Below the pieces are notes generated by a model. That model ran no database searches. It was not told where the DNA came from and saw nothing but the letters and a program-made list of their open reading frames with translations. The translations under genes and the position numbers were made by a program. 64,000 bases of DNA from Drosophila persimilis. Lineage: Eukaryota; Arthropoda; Insecta; Diptera; Drosophilidae. Shown piece by piece: positions 42,191 through 53,665 of this stretch (positions are counted from its first letter, which is position 1; every line of letters begins with the position of its first letter). Where the stretch lies: NCBI RefSeq assembly GCF_003286085.1, contig NW_020825333.1:496001-560000 (forward strand), read 5' to 3'.

Positions 42191-42641
42191 ATTTTATACC
42201 ATTGTTTTATTGCCTATCAATTCACTTTCTTTTCTATTTTGGTCATTATACTAAACTAACGTAACGTAAGCGTAGCTTTATCTATGCTCGCTCAGCAACA
42301 TGCTCTCATTTAATCATCTATTCTTATCTATGCTCGCTCTTGTTATCTTTTCTTTCCTATGCCGTCGCTAAGCCGTCAGCAGCTGCGCCTGCTCTAGCAG
42401 TTACCGCTTGATATAGTTGGAGAACAGACCCTTTTGTCCCCAATCTATTACTTTGGCTCGAGATCGGCTCGCTTGCCTCATCCAAGTGTGTCACTCTAAT
42501 ACTATTGTAAAAGGCTCTGGCATCTTCGGCCACCCTCAACACACAAAATACCTATAATAAAATTTATAACGTTTTCGGAAATTAATAATTTGTGAAATTA
42601 TTGAACAATCATAGTCAGCGAAAAAGCTCGTTGTCTCAACA
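42167..42641 (+). repeat. BEL-6 3' LTR
   Basis: Same sequence as 36200-36674 by eye; followed by GTTAT. Confidence 0.95.
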
Positions 42642-42646
42642 GTTAT

Positions 42647-43636
42647 AATTCGCAAAATCTACCACTAAATAAATATGAACAAGCAAAAATAAGCAAACTG
42701 CGTTTGAAAGAAAAATCCTGAACAATTTAGACTGCACACGTACACGGTTCTACGGTGTCTAGAAGTTTCACAATATTTTTCCGGTGTATTTTTGTCTATA
42801 TAAATACAGTTTTTTATATTCTTTGATCAATAAAGAACATTCAATGGTATTTTTCGCTTTACAAAATTTTGCTATATTTAATTTCTTACTAAATTAAATT
42901 TTTTTAACAAACTAAACAAAATAAAAATAAAAAATTCGCTTACTTTTAATGGACCTAGAAAAATATTATTTACACCAAAATCTTTATTTTTGTGCAATCT
43001 CTGCATTGCCGCCATGATTTTTAAATTTTAGATTTTTTACGTTTTTATTCACTGATAATCATTATTTTGGAGTAATTTGATAAAACCTAGACTTAATCAA
43101 TCAAATTAATGATTAATTATGATTTATTATTTTTTTTGCTTAAAATAAAACTCAACAGGATTTACGGCTTCTGTGTTAGAATGTTCGCCAATATTATTGC
43201 ATATCCTTGTTAAGGGACCACAAAGTTACCCCTGAGCTAAAATTTTCTTTTTGAAAATAATGTCGGGTCAAGCAGCATAAATATTATAAACTATTGCTAG
43301 TGGTGCGACCCAAAGCAAATGTATTTTGTTGTTGATAGTCATTTGCAATGCCCACTGTAAAGATAATTTTGTTACCGTATATGCATACACAGCGGAATTC
43401 TTTCGTCTCTTTATATTGTCTCAATCAAATTTTCGTACTCGACTTAGCAGCGGCCCAGAGTAGCTCTAACGCTCTCGGGCTATCCTACTCTCTCGCTCGC
43501 GTCTAAGCTTGCTGCATAGGGCCCGGCAATTTGGCCCGTCAACCTTTACATTATAAGTCTTGAGTCGCATCAATCGTTCACCCAATTACGAGTACCTACA
43601 TATGACACAATAAGTTGGTTTTCATATGCTTATTTA
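42647..43636. other. AT-rich stretch, nothing recognised
   Basis: Very AT-rich to 43300, then mixed composition with CGGCCCAGAGTAGC and TCTCGCTCGCGTC near 43450-43500 that could be a decayed LTR. No coding or RNA gene is seen. Confidence 0.45.
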
Positions 43637-43780
43637 TTTTTTTTTTTTTGTATTGGTCGTTGACATGCAATGACTGCATATTTCAAGAGGCGATGCAATT
43701 ACTGCAACGTCAAGTGGCCCGTCTGCAACCAGCAGAAAGCTGTTACGCGAGCATGCAGGAAAGATAGCTGTTAGACTAAT
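43637..43780 (-). mobile_element. LINE-A 3' tail with poly(A) (minus)
   Basis: The reverse complement ends GTCAACGACCAATAC followed by an A-run (poly-T on plus, 43637-43649). The body (CTGCATGCTCGCGTAACAGC and upstream) matches the 3' UTR of the LINE-A copy at 54955-55095. All coding sequence is missing. Confidence 0.7.
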
Positions 43781-43848
43781 ATTTATTTATTTATTTATTA
43801 TTCGCCAACGGAATCAAAAAATCCTTAGCTGGCTAGGCTAACTTATTT

Positions 43849-46690
43849 CTATCTTAACAAATAACAAAAAATAACATTAATAAATTGATTATGTAACAGG
43901 AAGAAGTCCACAAGCAATTGTCTGACGGCTCCCTTCCCCTGGCAAAAGTCAAAGCGCATCCCAGCTGGCAGCGCATTGTGCTGCCGAAGCGCCCTACAGA
44001 TGGGCTCATGAAAGCCATAATTGGTCCGGTGGAGATCAACTGCAAAGGGTGCATGGGTCCTGAGGCTACTGGCGGGCGTAGTGAAGCTAATCCTACTAAG
44101 TAGGTCAGGGCAATCGATATTACCCACTAAAAGGTCATAAATAAATATTTGAGCCGCAATGGTCCTACGATCCTCGAGAGAGGAGAGATGCACGAGGCGA
44201 CATCTGCACTCATAGGACGGCATCGGAATGGAAAATGGCAGAGGCTGAAGTGCAAATTTCAGAAACTTTCTTTGGAGTCTCTCGATGCGCGAAATTTGAA
44301 TGACCCCGTTGGGATTCCAGACCATGGAAGCGTACTCAAGGCGCGAGAGCACAAGGAATGCGTACAGACTGAGCCTCGTATATGGGTCCCTGAATTTAGA
44401 TGAATTGCGCTTAACAAAGCCAAACATTGCATAGGCTTTTGGCAATATTAAATTCATATGCCCTGCAAACAGAAATCTAGAGTCAAATAAGACCCCGAGG
44501 TCAAGTATCTCCGTCTGCTTTAAGAGAGAATGGCCAGCACATTAAAGACACGCTTGCGAAAAGAAACAAAGTAACATTTACTAATGTTGAGTGGGAGCGA
44601 ATTAAGTCTGTACAACGAGCAACTCTATCCAGGTCGCGCTGCAGAAGGATACTATCGCCTAAGGTTTTGACAGATCGGAAGATTTTAAGATCATCAGCAT
44701 AAAGCAGATGCTCAGAAGCTTGAATGCTGAGACATATATCGTTAATAAAAATTAAGAACAGAAGTGGACCAAGTGCACTTCCCTGTGGAAGGCCGGAAGT
44801 AGTCAAGAATGGGTCCGAAGGCTTTCCATTTATCAATACGACATACTCTCGCCGTTCAAGATACGACCTAAACCAACTGAGCAGGCAGGAATGAATCCCC
44901 AACCGATGCAGCTTGGCTATTAAAGCACAGTGGGAGACTTTGTCAAAGGCTTTAGCAAAGTCAGTATACACAACGTCGACTTGAGAGTGCATTTCAAAGA
45001 CACGAGTGCAGAAATTACTGAAAGCAATGAGATTAGTGGTTGTTGATCTACCCGGCATAAAACCATGCTGATTTGGGCCAATGTACGATTTCATGAGGAA
45101 GGTGATTTTTCTGGCAATGATTCGCTCTAGAAGTTTTGAAACATTGCTGAGTTTGGCAATTGGTCTATAATTGGAAATGAGATTTTTGGTACCTCTCTTA
45201 AAAATTGGCGTAATCGTGGCAGCTTTCCACTTACCAATAAACTGACCCGTTAACAGCGAATTTGTGAATAGAATTTTGAGAGGTTCACAGAACGCTACAA
45301 CACAGTTGCGAAGCAGGAAGGCAGAAATGCCATCACAGTCGGGTTTATTAGAATTATCGATTTCATCAATTGCCACCAAAATGTCCTCTTCCGATACTTC
45401 GAGTGTACCAATATTGACCACCGAGGGTATAGAGTTTAAGACTTCGAAACTGTGCCAATCTGCGTATGGCTCAAAATTTGAGCTAAAGAAAGAAGCAAAA
45501 AGGTGTGTTATACCATTATCCGTATTAGCGCTCAAGCTGCCCAGGTTCATAACGGAAGGAAGAGAGCTCGTTGACCTTTTGGACTTTATAAAATGCCAAA
45601 ATGCCAAAATGCCAAAAAGACCTGGGATTGACTTTAAGTTCCCTCTCAACGTCGGCAATATATTGGTTATACAAAAATTTGCCTAAAAAAGCAAACTCCC
45701 TCTTATGTTGCACATACCTTGCCCAATCTACAGGGTCCCGGGTCTTACCAAATCGTTTAAAGTACTTATTACGAAGATTCTTATATTTCATAAGACCCTT
45801 CGTATACCACGGCAGTCTATAGGAGCCATGCACCCTTTTGGAAGCATTGCTACCAATAATACGACGGACCGTATGCAGGAAAACATTATAGGACGTGTCT
45901 ACACTAGGATGCGAAGGAAAACAGAAGTTCAATTAACATTTAACATATTATCCCTAATAGCATTCAGGCTTACACTAGAAAAGAAGCATTCATAAAATGG
46001 TTCCGCCCAGGGCGAATAAAAATGGAAATTGACTAAGAATTCCAACGGCATATGATGCATGTCGCATTCCGCGATGGGGAGTTCGCAACATGTAACATGG
46101 CAATCTATATCCGAACTAACAAAAATTAAGTCTAGAATCTATTTAGCTTATTAAACACATTATTTACTTGGGATAAGCCCATACTAAAACAGTCGTCTAG
46201 GAAAAGAATCTCGTTCGACAAATGTACATTACTAGGTATCATAGCCGACGATTGCGAATCGCCGGACCATACCAACGAACCCAAATTGAAGTCGCCAACA
46301 ACGCAGAGGTGCGGACGGTCTCGCAGATTACTATAAATGTTAGCAATGTTCTGTGTGTTCGCCTTGTATATTTCATAGCTGCTATTTGGCGGAATGTAGG
46401 ATGCGCTAATAAATAGTGTCTCCAACTGGCCAGCCACCGCCACACCAATCTGATCCAGAACAGAGTCTCCATCCAGGAGACAAATCCGATCGCAGCGTAG
46501 GGTACGTCTGACGGCCACAATGACGTTTTGGCACAATCTCTGTCCTTACGAAAAACCTGGAAAAGGCTAGGATCGAAGTATTCGTTGTCGAAAAAGTTAG
46601 AATTGAGCCAGATTTCAACCAAAATGACAATGTCGAAGTCATACGTAGAGGTAGCCACGATGACAGCCTGAGCCTTGGTGCGCATGCCCG
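43849..46690 (-). pseudogene. LINE-B ORF2: endonuclease and reverse transcriptase, broken
   Basis: Endonuclease: AGMRTKAQAVIVATSTYDFD, DIVILVEIWLNSNFFDNEYF (catalytic Glu), SASYIPPNSSYEIY and VVGDFNLGSLVWSG, across three frames (46690-46132). The endonuclease end and linker are reduced. RT (45658-44501 and 45932-45525): MKYKNLRNKYFKRFGKTRDP, SNKPDCDGISAFLLRNC, PIFKRGTKNLISNYRPIAKL, QHGFMPGRSTTTNLIAFSNF, YTDFAKAFDKVSHCALI, SGLPQGSALGPLLFLIFIND and HLLYADDLKIF (YADD kept). Thumb and tail (44457-43849): AMFGFVKRNSSKFRDPYTRL, LVLSRLEYASMVWNP. No RNase H. It is the longest LINE RT in the window with finger and palm motifs all readable. Confidence 0.83.
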
Positions 46691-47288
46691 CTATATTTTA
46701 CAAAAAAAATTCGTATAGACTTGGAACCAACCATCGGCACGGTCTCAGAAAGTGGCGGGGCCGTCCTGTTATTGGCCACGGAAGATGGGTCCAGACGAGG
46801 GTCAGCCATATCCAAGGAGCGAGGCCCATGCCTAGAGCCAGCCTAAGCGTTGAAGTCCGAATCAGTTGCACACCATCCTTGTCCATAAAAGAGGGGAGGG
46901 AAGCAGCCGGGAGGGCCAATCTATGTGACGATGCTGAAGAGAGTGTTGAAGAGAGTGTTCCACATAAGAGCGCACGACGGGCTGCTGACTCTTCCCAAAT
47001 GTCGAGAGCAGCGACGGCGCAAGCATAGCATACGAAGCAATGCATTTGCATTTGTTGTTGTAATGATGACGTTAGAAGCGCACGTTGTCGGGAGAGAGCG
47101 CCAGCAAGAGCATCGTCATCTGATCCATCAGCAGCCGAGCGAATATCGCACAAAGCGCAGATCGAAAAGTCAAAGTTTTGTTGTTTGCCAAAAATAAAAC
47201 AACGGGCTGTTGCTCATAGCAAAAAGGCGAAAAAGTGCAAGTAGAATATGTTGCGGAGAAGCGGCGATCATAAAGCCAGAGGCGCCGC
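46691..47288 (-). other. LINE-B spacer between ORF1 and ORF2
   Basis: About 600 bp. A minus-strand frame (47153-46698) is open for 151 codons but is Ala/Ser/Leu rich and has no motif. It may be the degraded start of ORF2 or an insertion. Confidence 0.4.
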
Positions 47289-48180
47289 TCACTGGTGGTT
47301 TTTTGAAGTGGATGGAACTGGAGCTTTCTGAGTCGGCGTGGACGTCCGCAATGGCACAGCTGCACACAGATTAACTGCCGTCAAATCAGCTTCCGGCCTC
47401 TGTCTATGCACAAAGCGGGAAACCCTTACCGATACTGGCCAGAATCTATCATCAAAGACAACGGGGAATAGAGGTTCAGGGACCCCAAGTTTGAAATTTA
47501 CGAACTTCAACGCAGATCAATCAGCATCTCGCTTGACCAATTTCACGCAAGAAATTTCCGCCTCCGGCACCTTGAGCTGATCAGCGACGAATTTCACCAC
47601 CGCCTCTGGACCCTTTGCGATAGAAAATTTACCAATATTTAGGTATTTGCTGCTCTGCATCACACTCAGCTGTTCGCAGCTCGGAGCAACACCAACACGA
47701 CGATTGGCATGGTTCTTCCGATTCTTCCTCTCCTTCCTTCTGACTGTGACGAAGCCCTCCAGATGGGGTAGGGGAGCAGCAGCTGTTCCCAAGTCAATGA
47801 CCTCAGTCGAGGTGGCGGCCACTAACCGGCTTTGGCCTATTGGAATCTTTTCTTGGAGCAATCGGCTTCACACGCTCATGAGAATTGATCGAAAGAGTCT
47901 GAAAATCAGACTTCAAACCCCGATAAAGGTTTTCAAGCTTCAGAACTTTGTCGTTAAGCTCATCTATTTTCGAATGCGAGTGATTCGCAACCACACAGTT
48001 ATCACACTGCCATAACAAATTAGGCAGATTTGTTAAAAGTTGAACTGCGTCTGCATGCAAATCGATGCACGTCAAATGAAACGCTTGGCGGCACAAAGAA
48101 GAACAGCGGACAGCCTCAAAGCAACGAAGCTGAGCGGCAGTTACGTCCGAATTGCATTCCGAGCAATAATAAAGCGACAT
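47289..48180 (-). pseudogene. LINE-B ORF1 with N-terminal PHD-type zinc finger
   Basis: From ATG 48180: YYCSECNSDVTAAQLRC, CSSLCRQAFHLTCIDLH and LLWQCDNC place Cys and His as CxxC, C, C, HxxC and CxxC over the first 65 residues, the PHD pattern known in ORF1 of CR1-clade elements. A coiled coil follows (KIDELNDKVLKLENLYRGLK). After a one-base shift near 47830 comes a basic stretch (RRKERKNRKNHANRR), then SKYLNIGKFSIAKGPEAVVK and ISCVKLVKRDAD, a TGA at 47517-47519, and KFVNFKLGVPEPLFPVVFDD with FWPVSVRVSRFV, a common C-terminal ORF1 block. The protein would bind element RNA in the RNP. One shift and one stop inactivate it. Confidence 0.8.
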
Positions 48181-48235
48181 AGCAAAAACACGACCGAACG
48201 CAGTGAGAGCTGACTGATCACAATATTATCCGAAA

Positions 48236-48440
48236 AGGACCATCGGAGAGCCCAAACTCACCTTTGAAGAAATTTCAACAGAACTAGCTCAGTCTGAAGC
48301 TGCACTGAACTCTCGACCACTTTATACCTCAAATGAAATTAATGGCGAAGATGTTTTGACTCCAGGGCATTTTCTAATTGGTATGTTTTTGATACCAGTT
48401 CAAAAAGAAGATGTGACTATAACATCTCTTAATAAGTGGA
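48236..48440 (+). pseudogene. BEL/Pao integrase C-terminal fragment, left of copia-like element
   Basis: Frame with EPKLTFEEISTELAQSEAAL, NSRPLYTSNEINGEDVLTPG and HFLIGMFLIPVQKED ends at SLNKW, and resumes right of the copia-like element at 53922 (LAKTL), ending near 53945. Matches the BEL integrase region after the catalytic Glu. Confidence 0.8.
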
Positions 48441-48661
48441 TGTTGGACAGAAATTCGCTGCCGTTGCAAGGGAAGTTCTTGTAAGGTTTATTTGTGACAA
48501 AAAAAAAATGATCTGCGCGCAGGCAGATAGGGACCGAAAAAAGGGGAAACAAACAGGGAGATAAGAGAACGTCGTTTCGTTACGTCTCTCACTCATACGT
48601 CTACATATTCATATGTCTGTCAATACATGCGTGCATTGCTAGAGATGGTCATTCTTCAACA
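48441..48661 (-). repeat. Copia-like 3' LTR (221 bp)
   Basis: TGTTGGACAGAAATTCGCTG to ATTCTTCAACA on plus. The purine tract on the minus strand (TTGAGGAAGGG) lies immediately outside at 48662-48672. Confidence 0.88.
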
Positions 48662-48701
48662 CCCTTCCTCAATGCGTGCATGCTTACAAATTCCATTTAA
48701 C

Positions 48702-51698
48702 TCAATTTAAACTTAGCAATTTTGTAAATTCGACATGCTTTCTCTTAGGGAGACTAGCATATTTTAACTTAACTTGACCTTCTTCTACAATCTGTCGTAC
48801 AAAGTGATATCTAATATCAATATGCTTGGTCCTTGAGTGATGAACGGGGTTCCTTGCCAGCTCTTGTGCGCTCAGATTATCGCCATATAAGGTAGTTGAG
48901 GTAGCTTCATGTTCACAGCCAATTTCGATGATTAAGCGACGTAAGAATATGGACTCCTTACACGCAGTCGACAAAGCCATGTATTCTGCCTCCGTGCTGC
49001 TAAGTGCCACGCTGCATTGTTTCTAAGATCCACAAGAAATTGGGCCACCTTCCAAAAAATAAACATAGCCCGTATACGACTTCCGGTTAGTTCGATCGCC
49101 GTCCCAATCCGCATCCACATATCCAGTAAGTGGCTGGTGACCCTTTATAGTGTAGTTTGAAGTTCATCGTCTCTGCCAAGTACGCCAGATGCTCTGCGTG
49201 CGGATCTTTCTTCCTCTGGGCCAACTTTGCAACTGAATGCAAAATGTCCGGTCTGGTTGTGAGTGCCAGCCACATCAGCTCACCAATCATGGATTGATAC
49301 ATGACAGGATCAACCTTTTGACACTGCTCATTAGTACAATCCACCTGGAACCCCGCATCCAACGGAGTAGCCACTGGTCTACATTTGTCCATGTCGTCAG
49401 CTTGCAATAGTTCCTTGATATATTGCGAGTGGCCTATGGTGATAAGCCCAAGCTCACCTTCACGGTGCACCTCCATGCTTGAAAACAGCTCTGGAACACC
49501 TTTGTCGATACATTCGAACGCATTTGAAATAGCCGATTTGATACTGAGCATGTCCTCTTTGGACTGGCATGCTATAAGTAAATCGTCAACGTATACCAAG
49601 ATTAACGATAAGTTACCTTTCCCTCTCTGCTGGTAGAGACACGGCTCGTCACAGGCAACAAAACCCAGATTAGTCAAGACGCCATTCAGCTTCGAATTCC
49701 ATTCCCTTCCTGACTGCTTCAATCCATATATTGCCTTTTTAAGCAGCATAGCCTTCGCTGGATAAGCTCGATCAATGTACCCTTGTGGTTGCTTCATGTA
49801 CACCGTATCGCTCAGGTCACTGTTGAGGTATTCCGTACATACATCCATTTGGTTGACATATAATTTCACTTCTGCTTCTAGCGCAAGAATAAATCGCACG
49901 CTCTCCAGTCTGCAGACTGGAGAAAATGTTGCCGCATAATTTATGACGTACTGCTGGGAGCAACCTTTTCCCACCAGCCGCGCCTTGAAACGTTCGATTT
50001 GACCATCATTGTCGCGTTTCAGGCTATATACCCATTTGCATCCAACTGCTCGTTGTCCTGCCGGTAAGTCTGCCAACTGCCATGTCTCGATTGCCATTAA
50101 TGCCTCATATTCGCGTTGCATCGCTTCGGACCAATGTGATGCATGAATACTGATCAACGCCTCCTCGTAAAATACTGGAATCTTTACGTCGCTGGCAACC
50201 AGAGCACCAAGAATGTTGTACTCCTTTCTCGGACGGCCAGGTTTGCCGGTCCGAATCAGCCTTAGTCTGCCAGGTCCAACGCGAGGAGCTGGCTCATCTG
50301 ACTCAACCTTTTCTGTTGCGCTCTCGTACCCATCAGTACCGCTGCTACTGGGATTCTCCCCGTCAACGCTTGCACCATGGCTGCTGTCTCCACCGCTGCT
50401 GTCAATGTCATCAGTATCGCCGCCAGACTGCATTCTAACTTCTGCCTTCGGAAGTTCGAATGTGACTGTATCCTTGTCGTCTTGGATCTCGTCAAAGAGA
50501 ACATCTCGCCTCTCAATCACCTGATGAGACGCAGGGTCATACAGTCGATAGCCCTTAGCCGCTACTGAATATCCAATCATGCGATATCCTTTGCCTTTTG
50601 GTTGAAGTTTACTCTTCCTTGGACCCTTGTCCAAAGCTACTGCAAAGGAGCCAAAAACTTTTAGATGACCAACAAAAGGTTTCTTACCAGTCCACGCTTC
50701 CATAGGCGTCATACTGGTCAGCGCCTTGGTCGGTGATCGATTCCGTACATACACAGCTGCGTTGACTGCCTCAGCCCACAAGGATTCGCCTAATCCTGAC
50801 TGGACCAGCATACATCTTGACATTTCCACCAGAGTGCGGTTTGCCGTCTCAGCAACGCCGTTTTGCTGTGGAGTATACGCCACTGTCAGCTGCCTCTCGA
50901 TCCCATTAGTTTTCAGAAATTGCCATTGTCGCTCCGGATACATTTGAGACTTTTTCCCGTTTGCCGTTCAACCAGGGTTTTGAACTCGACGAACTTCTGG
51001 AAGACTTCATCCTTTGTCCGAAGGAAATACACAAATATACGCCTTGATTTGTCATTGATGAAGGTTAGAAAATACTTTGATCCAGCAAGCGACTGTGTGC
51101 CAAAGGGCCCGCACACATCTGCATGAACTAGTTCCAATATATCTTGAGCTCTACTGGTGGTTGCAACAGGAAATGGTTGCGCATAAATCTGGCTGACCAT
51201 ACATGTTTTGCAATTCATATTCGCCGCGAAAACCATATTTTCAATGCCGCGCACCATTCCGCATAAAATCTTTCATACTGCTGATGTTCAAGTGGCCGTA
51301 CCGTTTATGCCACAGGGCACCATCAGCCCTAGTCGCCGCAAAACAGTTGTTTTCTTTTCCTCGAAGCATATACAAGTTTCCAACTCTGTTCGCCTTTACA
51401 ATGCATTCGCCATTTTGGATAACTTGTGCATATTCTTGTCCAAAAGTGACGAAACATTTATTCTGTACAGCGCTGCTCACCGAGAAATAATTTCCATTAA
51501 TTTCGGGCACATAGAGAACATTCTTTAACAGCAGCGTGCATATTTCTGTCTTCAGCTCTACTTCCCCTTTTCCTTCAGCTTTTAGGAAACCGGAGTCAGC
51601 CAGACCAATCATTTCTGTATGTTTCTCGAACTTTGTGAATAACTGTTTCTCACAACACATGTGGCTTGTGGCACCACTATCCAAACACCGCATACTCT
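48702..51698 (-). pseudogene. Copia-like pol: protease, integrase, RT, RNase H, several frameshifts
   Basis: Minus strand. Protease MRCLDSGATSHMC (51693-51655). GAG-pre-integrase LWHKRYGHLNISSMKDFM. Frame change near 51250. Integrase: NCKTCMVSQ, LELVHADVCGPFG (Asp), KCIRSDNGNF (Asp). Frame change near 50930; TPQQNGVAETANRTLVEMSR (Glu). Integrase C-terminal KVFGSFAVALDKGPRKSKLQ. RT 50200-49200: ETWQLADLPAGQRAVGCKWV, VNQMDVCTEYLNSDLSDTVY, LKKAIYGLKQSGREWNSKL and ILVYVDDLLIACQ (YVDD). Frame changes and a stop near 49090-49010. RNase H SSTEAEYMALSTACKESIFL and LYGDNLSAQELARNPVHHSR, ending at 48702. Catalytic residues remain, but four or more breaks block translation. Confidence 0.88.
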
Positions 51699-51699
51699 T

Positions 51700-52810
51700 T
51701 TTCTACCCGATACTCAAAATGAGTATTGGGGTATATTAGATTTGTGGTAAAAGTGGATGTGTGTAACGTCCAGAAGGAATCGTTTCCGACCCCATAAAGT
51801 ACATATATTCTTGATCAGCATCAATAGCCGAGTCGATTGAGCCATGTCTGTCTTTCCGTCCGTCTGTCCGTCTGTCCGTCCGTCCGTCTGTCCGTCCCCT
51901 TCAGCGCCTAGTGCTCAAAGACTATAAGAGCTAGAGCAACGATGTTTTGGATCCAGACTTCTGTGATATGTCACTGCTACAAAAATATTTCAAAACTTCA
52001 CCCCGCCCACTTCCGCCCACACAAAGGGCGAAAATCTGTGGCATCCACAAATTCAAAGATAAGAGAAAACTAAAAACGCAGAATCGTAGAGGATGACTAT
52101 ATGTTCCAGAGTGTGAAATCTGAACCAGATCGTATAATTATCATAGTCAGAATCAATAAAACAATTTCATTCTTTCTCTGTCTCTCTCTAACACACAGGT
52201 TTCATGGTCGGTTTTGCCAATTGCAAAATATGAGTTCAAGGATCTCAGAACCTATAAGAGCCAGAGCAACCAAATTTAGTATCCACACTCCTGTGATATC
52301 GGACCTTGACCGTTTTGTGTCAAAATTTCGCCACACCCCATCCCGCAAAGGACGAAAATCTGGGGCATCCACAAATCTTAGAGACTATTAACGCTAGAGT
52401 AACCAAATTTAGTATCCGCACTCCTGTTAGATCTCACTATAAAACGTATATCTCAAAATTTCGCTTCACCCCCTTCCGCCCACATAAAGGACGTAAATCT
52501 GTTGCATCCACAATATTGCAGATTCGAGAAAACTAAAAACGCAGAATCATAAATAACGACCATATCTATCAGATTGCTGAATCTGGATCAGATCAAATAA
52601 TTTTTATAGCCAAAGGAAACAAATCAATTTGCAGTGGCTACGCAGCGCCCGACGTCACGCTCAGACTGATTTTCTGTCTCTCTCGCACGCACTCTTTGTC
52701 GTGTCGTTTAATATTAGCGGCGTCTGCCGGAGGAGAGCCATACTGACTTAGTATCGGGTATAACTGTAGAGTTGCGGTGTCCGCAGCAACTCACAACGTT
52801 CCCCCTCGTT
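51700..52810 (+). mobile_element. DINE-1/INE-1, full length, inside the copia-like element
   Basis: 5' end TACCCGATACTCAAAATGAG with GTATTGGGGTATA; AACGTCCAGAAGGAATCG; core TTCTTGATCAGCATCAATAG; GTCY run (51850-51895). The interior has three similar modules, each with an AAATTTAGTATCC- or AAAATCTGTGGC-like stretch. The 3' end has TATCGGGTATAA (52752-52763), hairpin GAGTTG/CAACTC with CGG/CCG (52769-52792) and CCCCCTCGTT. It falls between the gag knuckle and the protease codons. Confidence 0.9.
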
Positions 52811-53600
52811 GAAATTATCTTTGTCCAACGCATTTAATAGACTGCACTGCTTGTTCTCCACTCTTGCTGCCGTTTCCACATTTGCGCTCTCCTTATTACA
52901 CTGAGCCTTCATATGCCCGCGCTCACCACACTTGAAACATATCATTGTATTGTTTCTCTTATTTTGCGCTTTGTGCGCGGCCGGCTTATGTACTGCGATA
53001 TATGCCGTTGCGTATTCCTTTTGATCTTTTTTGTTTCCCTTTCGTTAGCCATCCTCCTTCAATTTTACGCATAGAACATCGAAATTCGGCAGACTGTCGC
53101 GCTTCTCTATGGCGACAACGAAATTTTCGAATTGTTCTGGAAGGCTTGACAACAAAACAATTGAGCGCAGTTCATCATTTAGCTCGATTCCTACTGATCC
53201 TACTGATTCAAGAATATCCACGAACTCATTAATGTAGCTTGAAATGCTTTGCCTTTGGTCCATGCGCTTGTTTAGCAATTTCTTGTACAGTTGAACCTTT
53301 CGTACAGGTCCACTTGGTTGATGAACACTTTTTAATTTGTTCCATGCTTCGGACGACTTACTGCAATTTTTAATGTATCCCAACTGTGAAGTTTTCACAC
53401 TCAATGTGATCATGGCCAGCGCCTTTTCATCCTTGGCCTGCCAATTCACACCTTCGGGAACATTCGTTGGTAGCAGGTCACCAGATGCCACACTCCACAA
53501 TTCAGAGTACACCAACACAGACCGCATTTGAATACACCAAGAGTCATAATTTCCCTCCTCTAATTTGTCTATTTTAGCCTCTGAGTCACACCGATGTTAA
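52811..53600 (-). pseudogene. Copia-like gag with CCHC zinc knuckle
   Basis: Minus strand: KIDKLEEGNYDSW opens the gag upstream of 53527, then ALAMITLSVKTSQLGYIKNC, RKVQLYKKLLNKRMDQRQSI, SSYINEFVDILESVGSVGIE and LSSLPEQFENFVVAIEKRDS, the UBN2/copia gag fold. A stop after KLKEDG (near 53045) is followed by a basic spacer and the nucleocapsid knuckle CFKCGERGHMKAQC (about 52880-52942), then LLNALDKDNFN, where the DINE-1 begins. A start codon upstream of 53527 is not obvious. Confidence 0.83.
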
Positions 53601-53650
53601 TAGTTCGTAACTAAAACAATCACTTTACTTTTTAATTTACAAAATCCGAA

Positions 53651-53665
53651 CCTGGGCCCATAACC
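53651..53665 (-). promoter_or_regulatory. Copia-type primer-binding site
   Basis: Minus strand GGTTATGGGCCCAGG directly next to the LTR. This is the site used by Drosophila copia-type elements, which prime from the internal half of initiator methionine tRNA. Confidence 0.75.

Larger units (their letters stand above)
36200..42641 (+). mobile_element. BEL-6: complete BEL/Pao LTR retrotransposon, apparently intact
   Basis: 6442 bp with 475-bp LTRs (36200-36674; 42167-42641) that show no difference by eye, 5-bp target duplication GTTAT (36195-36199; 42642-42646), primer site, one uninterrupted gag-pol frame and a purine tract. It is the youngest and only potentially autonomous element in the window. 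Its family resembles BEL-1 (same primer site and TGTTCGG LTR start). Confidence 0.95.
43781..48220 (-). mobile_element. LINE-B: CR1-like non-LTR retrotransposon, nearly full length
   Basis: Minus strand: 5' UTR (48220-48181), ORF1 (48180 to 47289), about 600 bp of spacer, endonuclease (46690-46132), RT (about 45932-44500), thumb and C-terminus (44457-43849), and a tail of AAAT units at 43781-43800. Frameshifts and stops in both ORFs make it inactive. A 53-bp copy of its 3' end is at 31998-32050. Confidence 0.83.

Noticed and set aside
48189-48217. Internal promoter (Inr TCAGTC and DPE-like GGTCGTG) at the LINE-B 5' end
   Set aside because: Drosophila LINEs often have Inr plus DPE, but here GGTCGTG starts about +21 instead of near +28, so I do not call it.
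50213-50524. Plus-strand 103-codon frame
   Set aside because: Antisense shadow of the copia-like integrase/RT linker.
51850-51895. GTCY run as an independent microsatellite or a CRISPR-like array
   Set aside because: It is the standard internal GTCY tract of DINE-1/mini-me elements and has no spacers.
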